Source: Desulfofustis sp. PB-SRB1 (GTDB lineage Bacteria > Desulfobacterota > Desulfobulbia > Desulfobulbales > Desulfocapsaceae). Taken from it: 64,000 nucleotides of DNA. Under the pieces are notes generated by a model. It saw nothing but the letters and a program-made list of their open reading frames with translations, was not told the DNA's origin and ran no database searches. Position numbers and translations under genes: made by a program. Of this stretch, positions 51,212 to 60,734 are shown piece by piece (the stretch's first letter is position 1; every line of letters begins with the position of its first letter). The stretch spans positions 1 through 64,000 of the forward strand of contig JAEQMT010000023.1 in NCBI GenBank assembly GCA_016722945.1, given 5' to 3'.

Positions 51212-51949
51212 TTATAAAAATATCTTGGTGATTTCACTTGGTTGCAGGATTCGGTAGGCACCGGAACCAAGTGAACCAAGGCCCAGTTTGCCATAGGCCA
51301 GCCGGGTGAGTGCAATAACCCGATGGTCGATTGCCGCAAACATCCGCTTGATCTGACGTTTTCTCCCTTCGTGAATGATTACCTTGAAAACCGTATGGTC
51401 GATGGTTTGCCGCACCATGGTGATGCTTGCCGGCGCGGTTTTCCGGTTATCGAGCACAATGCCCTGCCGCAGTTGGGCAAGCCGCTTTCGCCCGGGATGA
51501 CCGGACACCATGACCTGATATGTCTTGGTTGTCTGGTAACGGGGATGCATCACCTTGTGGGCCAATGCACCATCGTTGGTGAGCAGCAACGCTCCTTCGC
51601 TGTCCAGATCCAGACGGCCCACTGGAAAGACTCGCTGGTGGATAGTGGTGAGCAGTTCAGTGACCACCGGTCGGCCCTGCGGGTCGGCCAGGGTGGTGAC
51701 GTAGCCGACCGGTTTGTTGAGCAAAACATAAATGAGCGATGTCTCATCGACGGTGATCAGCATGCCGTCCAGGGCAACCATCTGCCGTCGGGGATCGATC
51801 TTGCATCCCATTTCGGTGACAACCCTGCCGTCGACGCTGATCCGGCCCGCTTTGATCAGCTCCTCCGCCTTGCGCCGTGAGGTGATACCGCTGGCGGCGA
51901 TAAATTTCTGCAGACGTTGACGCCCCTCGGATCTGCCCGTATCAGTCAT
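51212..51949 (-). CDS. rluB: RsuA/RluB family pseudouridine synthase
   Basis: A 245-residue rRNA pseudouridine synthase. An N-terminal S4 RNA-binding domain (LQKFIAASGITSRRKAEELI) is followed by the catalytic domain with GRLDLDSEG (catalytic aspartate at the second D), LLTNDG and the C-terminal EGRKRQIKRM. It would modify 23S or 16S rRNA. RluB is the closest-looking member, but RsuA or RluE cannot be excluded. The frame is open to 51982, and the ATG at 51949 gives the usual start. Confidence 0.9.
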   Translation of the reverse strand: MTDTGRSEGRQRLQKFIAASGITSRRKAEELIKAGRISVDGRVVTEMGCKIDPRRQMVALDGMLITVDETSLIYVLLNKPVGYVTTLADPQGRPVVTELLTTIHQRVFPVGRLDLDSEGALLLTNDGALAHKVMHPRYQTTKTYQVMVSGHPGRKRLAQLRQGIVLDNRKTAPASITMVRQTIDHTVFKVIIHEGRKRQIKRMFAAIDHRVIALTRLAYGKLGLGSLGSGAYRILQPSEITKIFL

Positions 51950-52013
51950 ATTGCACTCATGAAAAGGAGCGCCCGCATACAAAAAAGGCTACGCACAAAC
52001 AGAATTCTCCCAG

Positions 52014-52106
52014 CAGTGGTGGTCGATTTGACCTCGCAGGCGTTACCCGTCGAGAAGTCGAAAATGTCCCTTGAGACTGTAGCGCGCAGCTTCCGTGGCG
52101 CCATCA
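52014..52106. repeat. Truncated, degenerate copy of the 157-bp repeat (right half)
   Basis: cagtggtggtcgatttgacc, tcgcaggcgt and cgtcgagaagtcgaaaatgt match the centre of the family. The element ends at ggcgccatca. The final tca is, on the minus strand, the TGA stop of the 80-residue gene at 52104-52346. Confidence 0.65.
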
Positions 52107-52346
52107 GTGATGAGGGGTGTGGAGAAACAACCGGTGATACTCGCTTCTGTCCAGATGGGTGCGCATGGTATCGCTCAACAGGGCCACCAGGTTGTCGATC
52201 TCATCGCGGCTCAGGCGAGCAGCCAATACTTCGGTCAGTTCCCGGTTGCCGATAAGCTGCATGAAGGTGGAAAATGAGGCCCGATCGGTGGCTTCGTCAA
52301 GGCCGAAATATATAGAGGCGGGATCCGGTTTTGTGGTGTGGGTCAT
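52104..52346 (-). CDS. Small hypothetical protein downstream of yjbQ
   Basis: An 80-residue acidic protein with no recognised motif, no signal and no membrane helix. A helical C-terminal half (TEVLAARLSRDEIDNLVALL) is likely. It overlaps the stop of the yjbQ-type gene by 4 bases, so translation is coupled, which supports reality. Its TGA stop coincides exactly with the end of the repeat remnant at 52014-52106, so its original C-terminus may have been changed by the insertion. Confidence 0.65.
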   Translation of the reverse strand: MTHTTKPDPASIYFGLDEATDRASFSTFMQLIGNRELTEVLAARLSRDEIDNLVALLSDTMRTHLDRSEYHRLFLHTPHH

Positions 52347-52750
52347 GGGCGCTCCTCCACCATAAGCCAGCGCACCCCTCTGGTACGCGGACCGTCAAAT
52401 TCGCAGAAAAAGATGCGTTGCCAGGTACCGAGCTGAAAGGAGCCGCCGTCATAAAACAGCTGCACACTGATACCAGTCAGGCTGGTCATGATATGGGCCG
52501 CGGAATTGCCTTCTCCATGTTCGAAGGGGTAGTCAAGGGGAACGATTTTTTTGAGCCCGGCGATGATATCACGAGCAACCGCGGGATCGGCTCCTTCGTT
52601 AATAGTTATGCCCGCCGTGGTGTGCGGAGATGAAATATGGCAGAGTCCCGGCCCGCATCCGGCCTGGGCAATGTCGTGGTGCAGGGAGCTGGTGATATCC
52701 ACCAGCTCCATGGTGCGTCGCGTGGTAATGGTGACTCGTCCCTGTTTCAT
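52343..52750 (-). CDS. YjbQ family protein (UPF0047)
   Basis: A 135-residue member of the YjbQ/UPF0047 family, with ITSSLHHDIAQAGCGPG, ISSPHTTAGITINEGADP (conserved histidine, glutamate and aspartate) and LGTWQRIFFCEFDGPR. Members can show weak thiamine-phosphate synthase activity, but the physiological role is unclear. It is co-transcribed with the 80-residue gene and divergent from aroK. Confidence 0.92.
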   Translation of the reverse strand: MKQGRVTITTRRTMELVDITSSLHHDIAQAGCGPGLCHISSPHTTAGITINEGADPAVARDIIAGLKKIVPLDYPFEHGEGNSAAHIMTSLTGISVQLFYDGGSFQLGTWQRIFFCEFDGPRTRGVRWLMVEERP

Positions 52751-52853
52751 GGTATCCTTTGTTATACTGTGATGACGGCAGAAACATAGATAGTTTGTAC
52801 TGCTCCGTCAAACAAGAGTTATTATCCCGGCCTCTTCTTATGGAGAACTATAC

Positions 52854-53396
52854 ATGACCAGCCCTTCATATTTTCTTATCGGCGCCCGGGCGGTGGGTAA
52901 AACAACGGTCGGCAAGGCCCTTGCACACCGGCTTGGCCGGGCATTTCATGATACCGATGAGCTGATTACAAGCCGTGCCGGCCTGACCATAAAAGAGATG
53001 GTGAGCCGGTACGGCTGGGACTATTTCCGCGATCTGGAAAAACGTGTTCTCGCGGAAGTCACCCTGATGCCCGCGGCGGTTATTGCCACCGGTGGCGGCG
53101 CCATTATGCATCGGCACCAGTGGCAAAAGATCAGGCATTGCGGTCATCTCGTTATCTGGCTGGCGGCTCCGGTTGCGGTGTTGCGTCGTCGTCTGGCAGA
53201 TGATGGAAATACCGGTGCAATGCGGCCGTCGCTGACCGGTGGTGACGCCGGTGATGAACTGGCCGCCGTGGTGGCTGAACGCACCCCTCTGTATAGCCAA
53301 ACCGCTGATCTCAGAGTCGATGTCGCCTTACTTGACACCGAGCGTATTGTTGCCGATATTGTCAGCTACGTGCTAGACAAGAGGCGAGTTCACTAA
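52854..53396 (+). CDS. aroK: Shikimate kinase
   Basis: A 180-residue nucleoside-monophosphate-kinase-fold enzyme phosphorylating shikimate in aromatic amino acid synthesis. The Walker A motif is GARAVGKTT at residues 10-18 (an arginine and a valine replace the usual GSPGSGKST pattern but keep GKT). HDTDELI supplies the metal aspartate. The shikimate arginine is in FRDLEKRVLAEV, and the GGGAIM motif is at about 82-87. AGGAGAAC precedes the ATG by about 7 bases. It precedes glgA, with 48 bases between. Confidence 0.93.
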   Translation: MTSPSYFLIGARAVGKTTVGKALAHRLGRAFHDTDELITSRAGLTIKEMVSRYGWDYFRDLEKRVLAEVTLMPAAVIATGGGAIMHRHQWQKIRHCGHLVIWLAAPVAVLRRRLADDGNTGAMRPSLTGGDAGDELAAVVAERTPLYSQTADLRVDVALLDTERIVADIVSYVLDKRRVH

Positions 53397-53443
53397 CCAC
53401 CAGACGCCGGGAAGGTGGATCGGGCGGCACGGATATTCCGCCG

Positions 53444-55114
53444 ATGAGTCGCATCACATCATTTCTCACTACTATGGCAAAGACGAAACAAGAACCACCT
53501 TCTTATCAGCGTATCACCTCGGTGTGGATGCTGACCCGTGAATATGGCGATCTGGCCGGCGCCGGTGGGGTAAAAGACGTGGCCGCTCAACTGGCAACGT
53601 CGTTGGCCCGCTGGTCGGGACGCAAGGTACGTGTCGTGCTGCCCCTGTATGGATTTTTCGAACCACGTGAGCACGGTTTTTCACTGGTACCCGATCCCCT
53701 TTATCCTGACCGTGAACTGAGCTATTCGGTGGCCATGGATTATGTGGCAAGGGAGCGTTTTGAGCAGGTTCGCATCTGGGTAAAGATCATTGACCGGGTG
53801 CGGGTCTATCTCGTGGAGGCCAAGCGTTTCACGGAAAAACAGGCGGTGTATACCTACACCCGTGATGAATTTCACCATGAGTCCTGGAAAACCCCTGGCA
53901 GCGGCCATGTCGATTTTTTCGCCATGAATATCCTTCTGCAGAAGGCGGGGCTCGATCTGATGATGCTGCTCGGTGAGAAGCCACAGATCATTCATTGCCA
54001 TGACGGCCACACCGCAACTCTACCGGCGCTTATCCGGGAGTGTAACGGGTATCGTCACTATTTTCGGCAAACGGCAACTCTGGTAACTATTCACAATGCC
54101 GGCATCGGTTATCATCAGGATGTTTCCGATCTTGATTTCGTTCATGCCATAACCGGATTGCCATGGCGGGTTATCTCTCATTCCCTGCTCGATCACAGCT
54201 TCGATCCCTTTATTGCCGCCGGTCTCTACAGCCCTATGTCGACGGTCAGCGAGAACTACGCTCGTGAACTCCAGGAGCTAGATACCGATTATCTCACCGG
54301 CTGGCTGGGACATCGGTTGCTTGATATGGGAGTTGTGATCGAAGGCATCACCAACGGTATAAACCCCGCCGATTTCGATCCCGCCGACCATGAACGGCTC
54401 GGCATAAGTGCACCGTATCAGGTATCGGCCAGTGATCCCGATCTGCCCGGCAAGCGTCTGTGTAAGGAGGCCACCCTTGCCAGGGTGGGCCGGATTCCCG
54501 AGGATGACGATGACACTCAGGCAGGGTATCTGGACGGCTCCGTTGAAGAACCGCTCTTTACCTTCATCGGCCGGCTCAGCGACCAGAAAGGGGTCGATAT
54601 CTTTGCCCATGGGATCGAGCTCTTTCTTGGCGCCACTCCTCGTCCCCGCGTGCTGTGTCTGGGCAGCGGCGAGGAGAAACACGAGCGTACCCTGCGGCTG
54701 CTGGCCAATGACGAACGGTTTCGGGGACGGTTCTGCTTTATTGAGGACTACGACACCACCCTCGCCAACCAGATCTATGCCGCGGGTGACTTCTTTGTTA
54801 TTCCGTCTCGCTATGAACCGTGCGGGCTGACCGACTACATCGCCCAGTTGTTCGGTAATCTGCCCATCGCTCACTATGTGGGCGGGTTGGTCAAGGTGGT
54901 GGACGGCATAACCGGTTTTACCTATCACGACAACAGCCCGGAAAATCTGGCGGCGTCCATGGAACGTGCCATTGGTGTCTTTGACGATCGCCCTGCTTTG
55001 CGGGATATGCAGCGGGCGGCGGTGGCAAAAATCAGCAAGGAGCATACCTGGGAAAAAGTGATGCATGCCTATGTAAGCGTGTACAAAAAAAGCCTGGCTC
55101 GCCAAATCGGCTGA
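53444..55114 (+). CDS. glgA: Glycogen synthase (GT5)
   Basis: A 556-residue glycosyltransferase that adds glucosyl units from ADP-glucose to glycogen. The N-terminal nucleotide-sugar loop reads GAGGVKDVAAQLATSL instead of the more common KVGGLADV. The C-terminal half has FIGRLSDQKGVDIF, and the catalytic segment is SRYEPCGLTDYIAQLFGNLP, with the E/EPCGL motif. The length is somewhat above the usual 480, because of insertions around residues 110-170 and 330-360. It sits directly before gap and the large phosphotransferase-like gene, which suggests carbon storage linked to central metabolism. A second possible start is 53474. Confidence 0.9.
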   Translation: MSRITSFLTTMAKTKQEPPSYQRITSVWMLTREYGDLAGAGGVKDVAAQLATSLARWSGRKVRVVLPLYGFFEPREHGFSLVPDPLYPDRELSYSVAMDYVARERFEQVRIWVKIIDRVRVYLVEAKRFTEKQAVYTYTRDEFHHESWKTPGSGHVDFFAMNILLQKAGLDLMMLLGEKPQIIHCHDGHTATLPALIRECNGYRHYFRQTATLVTIHNAGIGYHQDVSDLDFVHAITGLPWRVISHSLLDHSFDPFIAAGLYSPMSTVSENYARELQELDTDYLTGWLGHRLLDMGVVIEGITNGINPADFDPADHERLGISAPYQVSASDPDLPGKRLCKEATLARVGRIPEDDDDTQAGYLDGSVEEPLFTFIGRLSDQKGVDIFAHGIELFLGATPRPRVLCLGSGEEKHERTLRLLANDERFRGRFCFIEDYDTTLANQIYAAGDFFVIPSRYEPCGLTDYIAQLFGNLPIAHYVGGLVKVVDGITGFTYHDNSPENLAASMERAIGVFDDRPALRDMQRAAVAKISKEHTWEKVMHAYVSVYKKSLARQIG

Positions 55115-55150
55115 GCGATCATCTAATGTATAAATAACAGGAGCACACCC

Positions 55151-56155
55151 ATGAGTATTAAGATTGGAATCAATGGCTTTGGCCGGATCGGTCGTAATAT
55201 CTTTCGCGCCCTCTATGGGGATCCTCATTTTGCCGACCTCGAAGTGACGGCGATCAACGACCTCACCGATACTGCAACCCTCGCCCACCTGCTCAAATAT
55301 GACTCGGTGCTGGGGGTGTTCGACCATGATATACAAAGCGATGAAACCGGCATCATCGTGGACGGCAGACATATCGCCGTTTCCAGTCAGCGTGATCCGG
55401 CCCAGATTCCGTGGGGTTCTTATGGGGTCGAGTATGTGGCCGAATGTACCGGTATATTTCGTGATGGCGAGACCACCCAGGCCCATCTTGACGGCGGCGC
55501 CAGGAAAGTGGTGATCTCCGCCCCCGCCAAGGGCAACGTAAAGACCTTTGTGATGGGGGTGAACGAAGATGAGTATGATCCCCTGACTCACCACATCGTT
55601 TCCAACGCCTCCTGCACCACCAACTGCCTGGCGCCGGTGGCCAGGGTAATTCTCGACAATTTCGGTATTCAGCGCGGTCTGATGACCACCGTCCATGCCT
55701 ATACCGGCGATCAGCGGCTCCTCGATTTTCCCCATGCCGACCTGCGCCGGGCTCGGGCCGCGGCCTTGTCGATGATTCCCACCAAGACCGGGGCGGCGGC
55801 CGCTGTTTCCCTTGTTATCCCAGAGCTGAAAAACAAGTTTGACGGTCTTGCCGTGCGAGTGCCCACCCCCACCGTCTCACTGGTCGACGTGGTCATGGAG
55901 GTGGAGCGGCAGACCACCACGGCCGAGGTCAACGAGGCATTGCGCGGGGCCGCGAACCGCTATCTGGGATATACCGAAGAACCGCTGGTATCCATCGATT
56001 TCCAGGGTGATCCGCGTTCCTCTATTGTTGATGGCCTGTCCACCAAGGTGATCGGTACCACCGTCAAGGTGATGAGCTGGTATGACAATGAGTGGGGCTA
56101 CTCAAACCGGATGCTCGATCTGATCTTGCATATGGAGGCCCACAAGCCTCTGTGA
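55151..56155 (+). CDS. gap: Glyceraldehyde-3-phosphate dehydrogenase
   Basis: A 334-residue NAD-dependent enzyme of glycolysis and gluconeogenesis. The NAD site is INGFGRIGRNIFRAL near residue 7. The catalytic cysteine lies in SNASCTTNCLAP at about 153-160. The C-terminal WYDNEWGYSNRMLDL is diagnostic. AGGAGC lies 6 bases before the ATG. It is between glgA and the large protein at 56185-60462, with 29 bases to the latter, so the three probably form an operon. Confidence 0.97.
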   Translation: MSIKIGINGFGRIGRNIFRALYGDPHFADLEVTAINDLTDTATLAHLLKYDSVLGVFDHDIQSDETGIIVDGRHIAVSSQRDPAQIPWGSYGVEYVAECTGIFRDGETTQAHLDGGARKVVISAPAKGNVKTFVMGVNEDEYDPLTHHIVSNASCTTNCLAPVARVILDNFGIQRGLMTTVHAYTGDQRLLDFPHADLRRARAAALSMIPTKTGAAAAVSLVIPELKNKFDGLAVRVPTPTVSLVDVVMEVERQTTTAEVNEALRGAANRYLGYTEEPLVSIDFQGDPRSSIVDGLSTKVIGTTVKVMSWYDNEWGYSNRMLDLILHMEAHKPL

Positions 56156-56184
56156 TGAGCATTGCTCTCAGCTGAAAAGCGCCT

Positions 56185-59100
56185 GTGAACCCTCCGCTCA
56201 AAGCATCTTCGGCGGCGCAGCTCGACTCCGACGCCCTTAAGGCTAATTTACTGGAGACGGCCTCCGATGCCCGAATCAGAGACGAGCATCAGCTGCTGCT
56301 CGAGGTGGTTGCATCGTATCGCGGGGTTCATTCAAGTCTCGAGCAATTGCTCTACGAGATCAGCCATCCGTACCGCAACTGGAATCTCATCATGCCCGCC
56401 TTGCGCGGCTTCGTGCTGAAAAATTTTCATCACTTTCGGCCCCATGCCCAGGGCCCTTATTGTCTGAGCCTTTTTTTCGGGTTGCTTTTTGAAGCCATTG
56501 ACGAGTCACGCCAGAACCCTACCCTGATCGACCAGATATTCGAGGCTCAGTGGGGACTTGTGGACAAGCTGGTTTCGCAGCTGCAGGGCGACGAAACGGC
56601 GCTCTATCAGGATGTCGTAAACCAGATGTTCAGCGGCTATTGCGCTTTGGCCCAAGCTGATCCGGAACTGTTGCTGCGGCTGGTGCACGGGCCGACATCG
56701 GTGAAACGGGTGATCAACCGGTTGCAGCATCTGGTTGAGCGCTCCGGCACCAGCTTTGACTTCCAGCCGGCCGCCGCCCTTTTGCAGCACCTTTTAGGGC
56801 TGGGCTACAACTACTGGCTGAGCGAGGATGATCCTCTTCCCTGGTTTCTGGAACGGTGCGAGCTGAATCTGGAGGAATTTCACGAACAGCAGGTCTTTCT
56901 CGCCATCTCCCATAAGGCCCTGCATCGCTACCGACAACGACTTGCTGATATCGACCCCGGCGCTGACTCCGAAGAAGCGTTAACGGCGCTCTTTGCTCTG
57001 CCTTCGCATCTGGATATGGTACGCTGGTATAAAGAGGTTCCCAACCAGCTGGGCGGCGGTCTTTCATATGGTGATCTTGCCGCCGCATCCTCCGAGCTGG
57101 CCGCCCGCCTCAATGAGAATCACAAACTCCTGTTCATGTTCAAGATCATGGATATCAAGGGGTTGCATCTTATTCACGAGGAAACCCTTAGGGAGATCAA
57201 CCGGAGTTTGGTGGTTTTGGTGCGGCAACAGAGTTTTGAGGAGATCGAGGAATTTCTGCTTACCACCTTTGCCCTGCTCAAGGCCAATGTCCGTAAATAC
57301 CCGCACACCTCCCTGCAGTGTATTCAGGTGCTTGGCGGTGAGGTCTTCAAACGCGGCAACAGCCGCATGGTAGAGGCCTTTTTATGGGGGGTGGTACGAT
57401 TTGGCTTTCAGACGGCCAACGTTACCGGGATTGACGCCAACTGGCAGCCGATCATCAACCCGGCCCATCTCAACAACATCCGGGTATGGCTGCACCTGAT
57501 CAAGCAGGAGCCGAAGTGGTGCGCTACGCTCTTTTCGGCCCTTATCATTCATCTCACCCTTACCGGCACCTGTGTCAAAGACACCGATCTTTTTCAGCGT
57601 GACATCACCGAACTGCTCAACCAGCCCATAGAGCCGATATACAATCTAACCAAGCAGTTCACCAAGTTGATGCCGGTGTTTTTCAACGAGATCGGCTCTG
57701 AGGGAACCCTGCGTGAGGTTTCCACCGAACTTGACGAAATTCACCAGCGCGGTGATATCCTCATCCACTTTCTGCGCAAGCAGAGCCATGTGGAGAGCTC
57801 CAATCTCATCGTTGATTTCATCCGCGCCATCTTCATGTTCTGGAAGACCGCCGACACCTTCGTGCTGATGCCCTTTCTCCCCCCCGAAGTGATTGCCCGG
57901 ATCAGCACCCATGGCCCCTACATCGACGATCAGTGCGGTATTGCCAAAGCGGTTATCGACCATTTCTCTCTCACCGCGGTGGATGACCTGCTGGTGCTTG
58001 ACCTGGACCAGTTGGCTGATTTTCTGGCCGGCCTCGACATCTTCGCTTCCCATGAGCGGCGCCGCTATCTCCTGCTGGTGCGCATGTTCAAGCTTACCCA
58101 CCAGAAGTACAACCTCGGCTTTCAGGAGCTTCGCGCCGAACTGGAACAGGCCGCCCGTGAGGGGTTTCCGCGTATGCAGGAACTGCTGGAGCGGCTGCCC
58201 GGCAGCGACACCGAGGCCATCATCGAGGCCACCCTGGACGCCTTGGAGGCGCTGAAAAAAGACATTCTCTCGGAACAGACCTTCGATATCCAGGAGGATA
58301 TTTATTACAAGCGCCACATCGCCGTCGATATCCCCTCCGTATATGGGCGCTACCGGGAGAAAAAATTCGACAGCCTGTCGTTGAGCTTCCGGCTGGAGAA
58401 TCTTGCCAATATCTATCTTGAAAAACTGCCCCAGACGGTGAACCTCTCGTTTATCACCAAGGCCACTTTCTACGCGATAACGCGGTGCCTGCGCATCTAT
58501 CGGCGAGCCTTGGAGATTGACGGCATCGTCTCGCGCAAGCTCGACACCCATCTCTCCCTGCTTGCCAATTCTCTAAAGATAGAGCGTTTTTCCTACACCC
58601 AGTACCTCGACATCTTCCGCGGCCTGTCCGAGGGGATCAAGGATATCATCTACGCCTATTACACCAATATCCACCAGAACAACCTCTCGATCATCATCCC
58701 GCAGGTAGGCGGCGACAATCTGCTGCCCAAATACCAGTCGCTGCATGACGAAGCGGATATGGGCAACAGCGTCCACCGTCTGTCCGAGGCCTTTTTCCGG
58801 GATCTGATCGCCTCCGCCTTCGGTCTGCAGCATCTGGATAACTTTATCGTCCGGGTTATGCAGACCCTGGAGAGCCAGAAGGACATCCTCGATCAGCAGA
58901 CGCTGGATCTGCTGATGACCTATAATCCGGAAAATGCACTATCCCATATTGCCCGGCCCAACCCATATACCCACAATCTCATTCACCTGGGCAACAAGGG
59001 ATTTAACCTGATGACCCTGCACCGGGACGGACTGCCGGTGCCGCCGGCCTTCGTCATCACCACCGAAGTGTTCAGATGCCGTTCCGTCATCCTCGATTTT

Positions 59101-60462
59101 TCCCGGGCCTGGATGGAGTTTATGGAGCAGGTGCGGACCGCTCTTACCAGCTTGGAGGAACAGACCGGGCGCCGTTTCGGTGACCCCGATGTGCCGCTAC
59201 TGCTATCAGTGCGAAGCGGCAGTGCCATCTCCATGCCGGGAATGATGGCCACTGTGCACAATGTCGGACTCAATGAAGATCTGGTGGAAGACTACGTGAA
59301 AATTCACGGCAGTGACTACTTCATGTGGGACAACTACCGCCGATTCATTCAATCCTGGGCCATGGTTTCGGGTATGGGGCGCGAAGATTTCCAGGAGTTG
59401 ATGAACGGTGCCAAGGCACGGTATCAGGTAAGCCTCAAACGCCAGTTTACCCCGGCCCAGATGAAGGAGCTGGCCCTGCAATACCAGAAACTCGTGCGGC
59501 GCCGCGGCCTTGGCATCCCCGATGATCCATGGTTGCAACTGGTGGGGGCGATCGAGATGGTGCTTGATTCCTGGGAAAACCACAAGGCCATCGACTATCG
59601 CCGGGTGATGGATGTCTCTTCGGGCTGGGGGACGGCGGTGATCGTGCAGGCCATGGTGTTCGGCAACCGCAGCATCGAGGCGGGTTCCGGCGTCCTGTTC
59701 ACCGCTCATCCGTATCGTAAGGTACACCGGGTGGCCTTGTGGGGCGATTACGCCTTCGGCGATCAGGGGGAGGATATCGTTTCAGGTCTGGTTACCAGCT
59801 ATCCCGTTTCGGTGGAGCAGTCAGACATTGATGGTCGCGACCGCAACCATTCTCTGGAATTGAAGTTTCCGGAGATCTATCAGCGGCTGCTGGCTATCTC
59901 CCGCGAGCTGGTCTACGAAAAGCGGTGGAACGCCCAGGAGATTGAGTTCACCTTTGAGGGGCCGCGGGCGGAAGATCTCTATCTCCTGCAGACCCGCGAT
60001 ATGATTACCATCAAGCAAAAAGAGCACCTCAACGTTTTTGTGGGTTCAAAGGAACTTGCCCGATCGTTGCTGGGTAAAGGGGTCGGGGTTTCAGGTTCGG
60101 CTTTGTCCGGCAAAGCGGTATTTACCCAGCAGGATATCGATCTCATGCGCACTCGGGAGCCGGACACCCCACTCATTCTTATCCGCCAGGACACGGTGCC
60201 CGAAGATATCAGCGTGATCTCGCTTACCGATGGGTTACTCACCTCGCGTGGCGGTCAGACCTCACACGCCTCGGTGGTGGCGGTGCGTCTGGAGAAAACC
60301 TGCGTGGTGGGCTGCCGGCAGTTGCGGGTATATGAACGGTATGCTGAGATCGGTGAGCACCGGATCGAATTTGGTGAGGATGTCTCCATCGACGGGCGGC
60401 AAGGGTTGCTGTTGCGCGGCAAACACCCGATCCGTGAAGAGATGCATATTCTGCCCATGTAG
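56185..60462 (+). CDS. Large PEP-synthase/PPDK-like phosphotransferase with unknown N-terminal region
   Basis: A 1425-residue protein in two parts. The first 930 residues are mostly helical and unlike anything I can name (NWNLIMPALRGF, HLIHEETLREINRSL). The rest is a pyruvate-phosphate-dikinase-type ATP-binding domain: NKGFNLMTLHRDGLPVPPAF near 935, LLLSVRSGSAISMPGMM near 1007, and GVLFTAHP near 1170. A swivelling phosphohistidine domain follows with GGQTSHASVV, H1361 being the expected phospho-carrier. The C-terminal PEP/pyruvate-binding barrel of PpsA and PPDK is missing, so the phosphate acceptor is unknown. It follows gap and glgA closely. The start GTG 56185 is uncertain. A glucan dikinase-like role is possible but unproven. 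Confidence 0.82.
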   Translation: MNPPLKASSAAQLDSDALKANLLETASDARIRDEHQLLLEVVASYRGVHSSLEQLLYEISHPYRNWNLIMPALRGFVLKNFHHFRPHAQGPYCLSLFFGLLFEAIDESRQNPTLIDQIFEAQWGLVDKLVSQLQGDETALYQDVVNQMFSGYCALAQADPELLLRLVHGPTSVKRVINRLQHLVERSGTSFDFQPAAALLQHLLGLGYNYWLSEDDPLPWFLERCELNLEEFHEQQVFLAISHKALHRYRQRLADIDPGADSEEALTALFALPSHLDMVRWYKEVPNQLGGGLSYGDLAAASSELAARLNENHKLLFMFKIMDIKGLHLIHEETLREINRSLVVLVRQQSFEEIEEFLLTTFALLKANVRKYPHTSLQCIQVLGGEVFKRGNSRMVEAFLWGVVRFGFQTANVTGIDANWQPIINPAHLNNIRVWLHLIKQEPKWCATLFSALIIHLTLTGTCVKDTDLFQRDITELLNQPIEPIYNLTKQFTKLMPVFFNEIGSEGTLREVSTELDEIHQRGDILIHFLRKQSHVESSNLIVDFIRAIFMFWKTADTFVLMPFLPPEVIARISTHGPYIDDQCGIAKAVIDHFSLTAVDDLLVLDLDQLADFLAGLDIFASHERRRYLLLVRMFKLTHQKYNLGFQELRAELEQAAREGFPRMQELLERLPGSDTEAIIEATLDALEALKKDILSEQTFDIQEDIYYKRHIAVDIPSVYGRYREKKFDSLSLSFRLENLANIYLEKLPQTVNLSFITKATFYAITRCLRIYRRALEIDGIVSRKLDTHLSLLANSLKIERFSYTQYLDIFRGLSEGIKDIIYAYYTNIHQNNLSIIIPQVGGDNLLPKYQSLHDEADMGNSVHRLSEAFFRDLIASAFGLQHLDNFIVRVMQTLESQKDILDQQTLDLLMTYNPENALSHIARPNPYTHNLIHLGNKGFNLMTLHRDGLPVPPAFVITTEVFRCRSVILDFSRAWMEFMEQVRTALTSLEEQTGRRFGDPDVPLLLSVRSGSAISMPGMMATVHNVGLNEDLVEDYVKIHGSDYFMWDNYRRFIQSWAMVSGMGREDFQELMNGAKARYQVSLKRQFTPAQMKELALQYQKLVRRRGLGIPDDPWLQLVGAIEMVLDSWENHKAIDYRRVMDVSSGWGTAVIVQAMVFGNRSIEAGSGVLFTAHPYRKVHRVALWGDYAFGDQGEDIVSGLVTSYPVSVEQSDIDGRDRNHSLELKFPEIYQRLLAISRELVYEKRWNAQEIEFTFEGPRAEDLYLLQTRDMITIKQKEHLNVFVGSKELARSLLGKGVGVSGSALSGKAVFTQQDIDLMRTREPDTPLILIRQDTVPEDISVISLTDGLLTSRGGQTSHASVVAVRLEKTCVVGCRQLRVYERYAEIGEHRIEFGEDVSIDGRQGLLLRGKHPIREEMHILPM

Positions 60463-60503
60463 GCAGCATACCGTAACTAATTATCACTGTCAGGAGGAGT
60501 ATC

Positions 60504-60686
60504 ATGGAAACAATGGATGCAATTCTGAAGGTTATGGAAAAAGAAGGCGCCCCGCTCAATGCCGGAAAGATCGCGGAACTCACCGGTATTGATCGAAAAG
60601 AGGTGGATAAGGCGATGGCGAAACTGAAAAAAGAACAGAAGATCGTCTCCCCCAAGCGGTGCTATTGGGAACCCGCCGCGTCATGA
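60504..60686 (+). CDS. Small winged-helix-type protein
   Basis: A 60-residue protein that looks like a stand-alone helix-turn-helix/winged helix: [20 protein letters not shown] followed by [18 protein letters not shown] and CYWEP. AGGAGGAG lies about 5 bases before the ATG, a very strong site. It could bind DNA or, like DsrD, bind a protein partner. It follows the large phosphotransferase-like gene by 41 bases. Confidence 0.8.
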   Translation: METMDAILKVMEKEGAPLNAGKIAELTGIDRKEVDKAMAKLKKEQKIVSPKRCYWEPAAS

Positions 60687-60734
60687 GCACAACAGCATGA
60701 AACTATTCGGCAGGCGACGAGGGGTACTGCGATA

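Noticed and set aside
54278-55735. 485-codon open frame on the minus strand
   Set aside because: It lies entirely antisense to glgA and gap, has no ribosome site or domain, and arises from codon bias in GC-rich genes.
57646-58551. 301-codon open frame on the minus strand
   Set aside because: Antisense to the large phosphotransferase-like gene. The translation is low-quality and unlike any family.
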